A DNA stretch of 64,000 nt from Excoecaria cochinchinensis (taxonomy: Eukaryota; Streptophyta; Magnoliopsida; Malpighiales; Euphorbiaceae), in assembly GCA_947683425.1 (NCBI GenBank), contig CANTUQ010000058.1:15377501-15441500 (forward strand), read 5' to 3'. Positions within the stretch are counted from its first letter, which is position 1. Each line of letters opens with the position of its first letter. The notes under the pieces were generated by a model. It did not search any database. It was not told the DNA's origin and saw only the letters and a program-made list of their open reading frames with translations. Shown here piece by piece: positions 59,093 through 64,000 of the stretch. Both the position numbers and the translations under genes were made by a program.

Positions 59093-61013
59093 GACCGACC
59101 CCTCTTCAGCCCCTTTTTCCGATTTCGCCCAGTTTTAACCAAAATGAATTTCCTATTTCTTCTGTATGGGTCTTCACTGCTGTATAATTTATGTCATACT
59201 GTTATATGCTCCTGTATGCCCTTTTCTGTTTTGATTTGTGCCCCCATGACTAGTTTATTATAAAATGACTTTCAAATGCTTTTATGACTCTTTTCTCTAC
59301 TGTGTGCTATCTTATCTGATAGATTAGCCTATTTTAGTTGTGTTTAGCATTATGTTATGCCTGTCCTTGATCGGGTTCTTATCTAGAATAACATGCCATG
59401 TTTAAGAGCATTGTATCATTTCCTGATTTAGATTATGTGTTTTGATCGTTGGCATAATATGACTCCACATGTGTTCCTGACATGCTTTAATTTGATTGAT
59501 ATTATGCTTTAGCCTTTGAACTCATGTGTTATGTTTAAATGTAATTTGGACTATGCATGGTTTATGCTTAGTATCTTCATCTAATGCATGTTTAGGATTA
59601 TGTTTGATAATCATTGGTATGATAGTGTTTCTATACCTGATTCTTGGCATGTTTTAGAACAGTATTTAAATGTTAAGTATATTGACTGTCTTATATTTTG
59701 CAATGGGAATGTATGAGATATGACCAATCTTATGAGCATATTTATATGTCTATTGTACTCTGATTTATGCATGATGTATATATTTATATATATATTTATG
59801 CGTTGTGCGATTCGAAATGTGTATTGTTTTATGCATGACCTGCGAGAGTCAGTCTAGTGGATAGTTAGGCATGCCTAATAGAGTCTTCAGTAGCTGCAGC
59901 GCCCTTTGAACGTTTGGACCCTGATCAGGTCCCCCGTATGGTTCCTCGCGAACCCCCCTCAGTACGGATCCTCGTGGTCCTTTTTAATGTATTTGGATCG
60001 GGTTAAGATCCCCCATCAGTAAAATGCTTTTGTGATAAAATAAATGGTTTTCGATTCGTACCCGCAAGGTACCCTTTGGCCGACTTGTACCCGTAAGGTA
60101 CTAATCAGTTCAGTACACTCGTTATCCACTATTGTGAGTCAGCAGGTGCTTTGATGGTTTGTTTTATATTGCTTTGAAATAGTTATCAGAATGTGATAAC
60201 CGATTGATTATGATAAGGAATTTCAGAAATCAGTTTATATGTATATGAATGTGACTATGGGCTTCAGAATGTATGTCAGGATTAAGTAAGCATGAGTTTA
60301 TATCTAACATGATTATCCGTACTTGTCATGTGATTTGTTGTAAGTTTCAGAATGCTTTGATTATGATGCGACTAGAGTATTTATGTATGTGACTTAAACA
60401 TGTTTTGTTAATTATTAGCATGAGAACCGAAGCAGTGGTGATGGTAAGTATGTGATGTTTAACTGTACTTTCTGCATGATGATATGAATGTAATACTAAT
60501 TGATTATGCCTTCAATCTCCGCTATCAGAGTGTTTTTGCATGATGCTTAATATATTAGAGTTGCGCAGCGGTATTGTGATGCTTTGGATATTGTGTACCT
60601 TGGATTTTTGACTAGTGTGTGTGTTTAATATGTCAAAGTATATTGTTTAGCTAGCATTCTCAACATGATGATTGGGTTGTCAGTTCAGGCATGAGTGCTT
60701 AGTTATGTCAATTGCATGTGTAAAGCTCTTGTGACTCCGCACGGTAAGATGTTATTATTTGATACCCATGTAGGTTTATGCATGTAATATAGTATGTAGT
60801 TCAGCATGATGATGCTTGTATCATGTATTGTGTTATGTCTGTTTTGGCCTGTTCTTGACATAAGTATATGTTATGGTTATGAGTTATCGAATGAATGCCT
60901 TTACTATGCCAGCATGATCATATTGGTTATGAATATCCGCATTTGTCATTTGAACGTGTTATGCCTCGGCGACCATTGTGAATGGCCGTCCATATTCTTG
61001 TATGTTCTCCCCA

Positions 61014-61051
61014 CTAAGCGTTATCGCTTAGCACGGATTTCCTTTCCGTGC
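61014..61051 (+). other. Double hairpin of solo LTR D
   Basis: Hairpin 1: CTAAGCG (61014-61020), loop TTAT, CGCTTAG (61025-61031). Hairpin 2: CACGGA (61032-61037), 7-base loop, TCCGTG (61045-61050). It is about 455 bases from the LTR 3' end. An AG before GTGGCAG follows at once (CCGTGCAGGTGGCAG). Confidence 0.75.
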
Positions 61052-62360
61052 AGGTGGCAGGTTTGGTTCTGTTCGTGTCGCGCTTCTGCAAGGTCGGACA
61101 CGTAGGAGTTAGAAGTTCTGTATTTTGTTCAGCTTCTGTATTTTAGCTTTTGTAATTCTGTAGTATTGTATAGGTAATTAATTATGTTTTAATCTTGAGT
61201 TTTCTTGTGGGATGTAATAGTTAGTATGTTTTTATGTCTAGTTATTCCTTTGTTTTATTATTTCGATTATGCTTCCGTTGAATGGTCATTATGTATGCTT
61301 CAGCTTAGTGTCTGCATGTGCGAAAGTGATTGCATGTTCAGTCTGTGCTGCAAGGTAAGGTAAGTTTTTAATTAACCCGTATTTCTGTATGTATGTTAGG
61401 TATGAATGCATGCTTCCGCATTGTGCATGTGCATATCTGTGTGAGTGAGCGTCGGTAGCGCGTCCGTCGGCGTCCTTCCAACGGGGACGGCGATGGGGGT
61501 GTTACAGGAGGCGATTGCACAATGTGATGCTGTTCAGAAAGAAAACTCTGCCCTTCGCCTTGAGGTATCAGATCTGCAAAAGGAGACCTCTGCTCTTCGT
61601 GGAGAGGTGGTGGATGCAAGGAGAGAGGCCACTCGGCACGCCCAGGAGCTAAAGTCTCGGCTCATCGAGGCCGATCGGCTGAAGGGTGAGGTCGCATGCC
61701 TGACAGTTGACAGCGCTCAATACCAAAAATTTGAAGAAGAGGCGGCCAGATTGGGTGCCGAGTGCAAGCTTCTGGGCGCTAAGAAGGCCAAAGCGCAGGA
61801 GGAGAAAGGCAAAGCACTTGCGGAGTGTGACCGGCTACGCACCACTTTGGCAAACAAAGAGACGGCCTGGGGGAAGAGGCTTGAAGAGGAGCTTGCCTCT
61901 CGAAAGGAGCAACTTCTTGATCAATTGGGCGACGCTCAAGCGAAGTTGCTATCTCGACTGGATGGAGGATCCCACCATTCTGCCCGATCCGCCATCTAGT
62001 GATGATGAGGAAGAGGCTCCTAGAGAGGAGGCAACTGATAGAGTCCCCGAGGAAAACCCCTTATCGACCGAAGCCCAGCCGGATGTGCCTTCAGGAACTG
62101 AAGTTGGCGCTTCTTCGCAAGCCGAGCTGATCTCTAATGTGGCTGTCGAGCCTTCTCAGCCTATTACTGATCCTCCTCAACCCATTACCAAGGCGAGTGC
62201 ACAGCCTTCTCCCGATCTGGTCCTGGCTCCAGCTAATGTAGAAATTGTAGATATAGAAACTTAGGTTATACTTTCCATTGTATTTCTTATTCTTTGTACT
62301 GACTCTTGTAAGTTGTACAGCATACTATTTTTCTCAATAAATCATAACTTCTTGTAAAAC

Positions 62361-62440
62361 CAGTTATAACTTGCTAAAATCGCATATAACTTGCTAAAGT
62401 CGCATATAATTTGCTAAAATCGCATATAACTTGCTAATGT
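62361..62440. repeat. Four 20-bp tandem units in the E spacer
   Basis: CGCATATAACTTGCTAAAAT repeats at exact 20-base steps (62381, 62401 and 62421), with a diverged first copy at 62361. Confidence 0.9.
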
Positions 62441-62639
62441 GATTGACTTATTAATCATAGATACTTCCTGAATTAGAACCAATAATCTTCAAGGCCAGCG
62501 AATGACTTCTTGGCCTCGCATAGACTTGGAATTAGGTGAGTAGTTTCGTTCATCAAGTTAGAGTTTTTAATTTGCCTTTCAATCCGTGATTGCTGGGCAA
62601 CACTCAACTTGGGAGAGACTTTGCCAATACTTGACCCTC

Positions 62640-62925
62640 GCGTCTTTGGTTCGGGATTAGCGTCAAACCTAGCAAATGAGTCAGTGAAAATTAGGCGTTT
62701 TCCGTATCTTCAGATCAGGAATGTCATCGATCTTCACGGATGAGCCAACGTGTGATTCGAGGTATTCGCATCTTTGGATCGGGAATGTCGTCGATCCTAG
62801 CGGTCGAATTAAAGTTGTACTGTATTTTTGGATCGGGAAGAACATCGATCCTAACGGATTAATTGTACCTGCAAAGAAATGGGTTTTCGCATTTTCTGCT
62901 TGGGATGGGCGTCAAGCCTAGCGTA
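62640..62925. repeat. Degenerate tandem repeats in the E spacer
   Basis: Five copies of a phrase like TTTGGATCGGGAATGTCGTC followed by GATCCTAGCGG (near 62647, 62708, 62771, 62827 and 62898), about 55-70 bases apart. They lie between pol tail and antisense gene, where T1 also has degenerate repeats. Confidence 0.75.
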
Positions 62926-63008
62926 TAAGTTGTGCCATACATGCCTTTTACAGAGATGAAGAAGAGCTTCTTTATTGATTGAATATTTGTGGAGTACATT
63001 GCCAATTA

Positions 63009-63110
63009 TTACAAGTGGTACTTTTTGAGCACTTCCACATTCCAGCTCCTGGGGATGTCTTGCCCTTCCATTGTTCGGAGTTTATATGTGCTCGGGCTTA
63101 CGATTCTGCT
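63009..63110 (-). pseudogene. C-terminal tail of pol in element E
   Basis: On the minus strand STYKLRTMEGQDIPRSWNVE, then VLKKYHL and a TAA at 63011-63009. This matches the end of Tat-type integrase (T1: GAYKLKDFSGKILPHSWTIF). Only about 30 codons remain. The 140 bases before it, up to the gag end at 63252, are open in this frame but not recognised. Confidence 0.6.
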
Positions 63111-63251
63111 CCTCTTAGATAGCTTCTTGGGCCAATTGACCTTGTTGTGCTTTTCTTTGATCCACATCAGGACTGTGGCCGGGTTGGCATTGAGTAGAGT
63201 GAAGGTTCTGACCGGACAATCATCTTAGCGTTCAGCTCTGTCCCGTCCGGA

Positions 63252-64000
63252 TTACTTCCTTTTGCCCAGACTCCTGGAAGTTGCAGCTCGATCAGGGCTT
63301 CTTGCTATCTGTTCGGATACAGAAGCTCTATTGAATGAGCGATCGTCTGGGTGCTGTAGCCGATCCATAACGTTGGTCCTTCTTCCCCTGTTGGACCTTA
63401 GGACGTCATCCAGTTGGATGTGTTGCTTGGCCCTCTCCATCAGATCGGCAAAGCTGGTTAGGGGTCTTGTCGTTATTGATTCAAACAATGGCCGGTCAGT
63501 GATGCCCCCAGCTAAGGCGGTAGCTGCCATTTCGACACTGACATTCTTCACTTCTGACATGGTAGCTTGAAACCTATTGACATAATCTTGGAGACTTTCA
63601 TCGAATCTCTGAGAGAGATTACATAGGTCGCTCACCGACTTTGGCGCATGCGTCTGTACGATAAATCTTATGGTGAACAGCTCCTTGAGTTGTCTGAAAG
63701 AGGTAATTGATTCCTACAGCAGCTCATGGAACCAATTGAGAGCGTCTCCTCCCAAGGTAGTGAGGAAGATTCTGCAGGCTATCCTTTCATCGTAGGTATA
63801 GACCTGCACTTTAGTCAGATATTCTGCTAAGTGAGTGATGGGATCAGTTTTACCTGTGTATTTGTCTATCACCACATCTCTCCACCTGGGGGGTAGCTCG
63901 GATTTCGTGATTTCTCTACAGAATGGGGAGGCAGTGTTCTTCCACTTGTTTCCCTCAAACACTCCTTTCTTGGGGGTGGGGAAACCGAACTGCCTGAGCT
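63252..64000 (-). pseudogene. Gag relic of element E (partial, cut by the window end)
   Basis: On the minus strand GKTDPITHLAEYLTKVQVYT and FLTTLGGDALNWFHEL, then, after a TAG at 63714-63716 in the same frame (CAG to TAG), SDLCNLSQRFDESLQDYVNR, TATALAGG-like text and a basic end RSLGKRK before a stop near 63252. This is a Retrotrans_gag domain. The N-terminus lies beyond the window, and no zinc knuckle is seen before the pol tail. Confidence 0.8.

Larger units (their letters stand above)
57529..61506 (+). mobile_element. Solo LTR D, same family as A and C
   Basis: Begins TGTCACAACCC and ends GGGGGTGTTACA, with the TSD GGAGG (57524-57528 and 61507-61511). It is 3.98 kb without coding sequence or a second copy. 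It shares with A the blocks GGATAGTTAGGCATGCC (59857-59873), GTTCCTCGCGAACCCC (59940-59955), ACCATTGTGAATGGCCGTCC (60972-60991) and the double hairpin. Confidence 0.85.
55819..62264 (+). pseudogene. Antisense gene of element E (Transposase_28-like), split by solo LTR D
   Basis: The ATG at 55819 opens an N-terminal domain (FPFGAFEIAVLKGYGIAPNQ, then LHPNGWRSVACFKILCQIEG) that fits PF04195. Exon 1 runs to 56545, exon 2 is 56661-57358, and exon 3 starts at 57444, is cut at 57528 by solo LTR D and resumes at 61512. Exon 2 has an Arg/Lys-rich segment (READRKAGEERKRQK) and an Ala/Pro-rich linker; exon 3 is a long coiled coil (KENSALRLEVSDLQKETSAL) with an acidic tail (SSDDEEEAPREE). AATAAA at 62336 could end the transcript. 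Stops are a TGA near 56269 (TGG to TGA), a TGA at 56984 (CGA to TGA) and a TAG near 57459, and a one-base shift lies near 61960. The gene's role is unknown; the coiled coil suggests self-assembly. Confidence 0.75.
54730..64000 (-). mobile_element. Tat-like LTR element E, pol deleted, runs off the window
   Basis: The minus-strand order is gag (64000-63252), last codons of pol (to 63009), repeat-rich spacer, antisense gene on the plus strand (55819-62264), purine tract and 3' LTR (55271-54730). So gag is joined almost directly to the end of pol, and the enzymes are missing. It would depend on a partner element. The 5' LTR must lie beyond 64000. Solo LTR D (57529-61506) is inserted in the antisense gene. 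It belongs to the same broad group as T1 and F. Confidence 0.8.

Noticed and set aside
58090..61105. Several 60-100-codon frames in solo LTR D
   Set aside because: None overlaps a conserved block in A or C as a frame, and none has a recognisable domain.

Overview
The window is nuclear DNA of a flowering plant, most likely a eudicot. The evidence is spliced plant genes (a group I WRKY factor and a CASP-like membrane protein), plant-type LTR retrotransposons of the Ty3/Tat, long-LTR Ty3 and Ty1/copia groups, a plant DD39D mariner, a CACTA element, MITEs, and long AT-rich spacers. Only two genes look intact: a CASPL4B1-like gene (18973-20335, +) and a WRKY33-like gene (20728-23201, -). They converge tail to tail, the same neighbour pair I recall from Arabidopsis (At2g38480 and At2g38470). 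Nearly everything else is transposon, and most insertions can be ordered because their target-site duplications (TSDs) are readable.

Left part (1-16.2 kb). A truncated Tat-like element on the minus strand (LTR 1568-2135, gag below it) is followed by a hAT-type MITE (3058-3886, TSD CTCAAACA). Next is a 10.5-kb Tat-like element on the plus strand (4981-15470, TSD ATACA). It keeps pol but has lost gag, and it carries an antisense gene (14515 down to 8862). That gene is split by a solo LTR (9178-13033, TSD CTTAG), which itself holds another solo LTR (9575-11160, TSD AGATG). A small gene fragment lies at 15961-16211.

Middle (16.2-28.5 kb). This holds the gene pair, a three-site W-box cluster ahead of WRKY33, a TIR element next to that promoter, a tRNA-Gln-like relic, and a 3.0-kb non-autonomous CACTA element (25334-28320).

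Right part (28.5-64 kb). A mariner (28512-54496; about 3.5 kb once insertions are removed) has been split twice. One insertion is a long Ty3 solo LTR (A, 28601-46480). It holds an almost unchanged 11-kb non-autonomous LTR element (B, 30453-41523, minus strand, with satellite arrays) and a second, reversed solo LTR (C, 42174-46406). The other insertion is a decayed copia element with 207-bp LTRs (46660-51236). The window ends in a third Tat-like element (E, 54730 to beyond 64000, minus strand) made of an LTR, the antisense gene, the last codons of pol and part of gag. Its antisense gene is broken by solo LTR D (57529-61506), a relative of A and C.

The most interesting signals are: (1) a double hairpin at the same place near the 3' end of solo LTRs A, C and D, with a stepwise compensatory base change; (2) arrays of short palindromes with core TCACG...CGTGA at the same relative place in all three LTRs but with different flanks in each; (3) an antisense gene with its own TATA box in two independent Tat elements; (4) a 100-bp satellite growing beside the 3' LTR of young element B. 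All pol and transposase reading frames are broken, mostly by stops of the kind expected from cytosine deamination.
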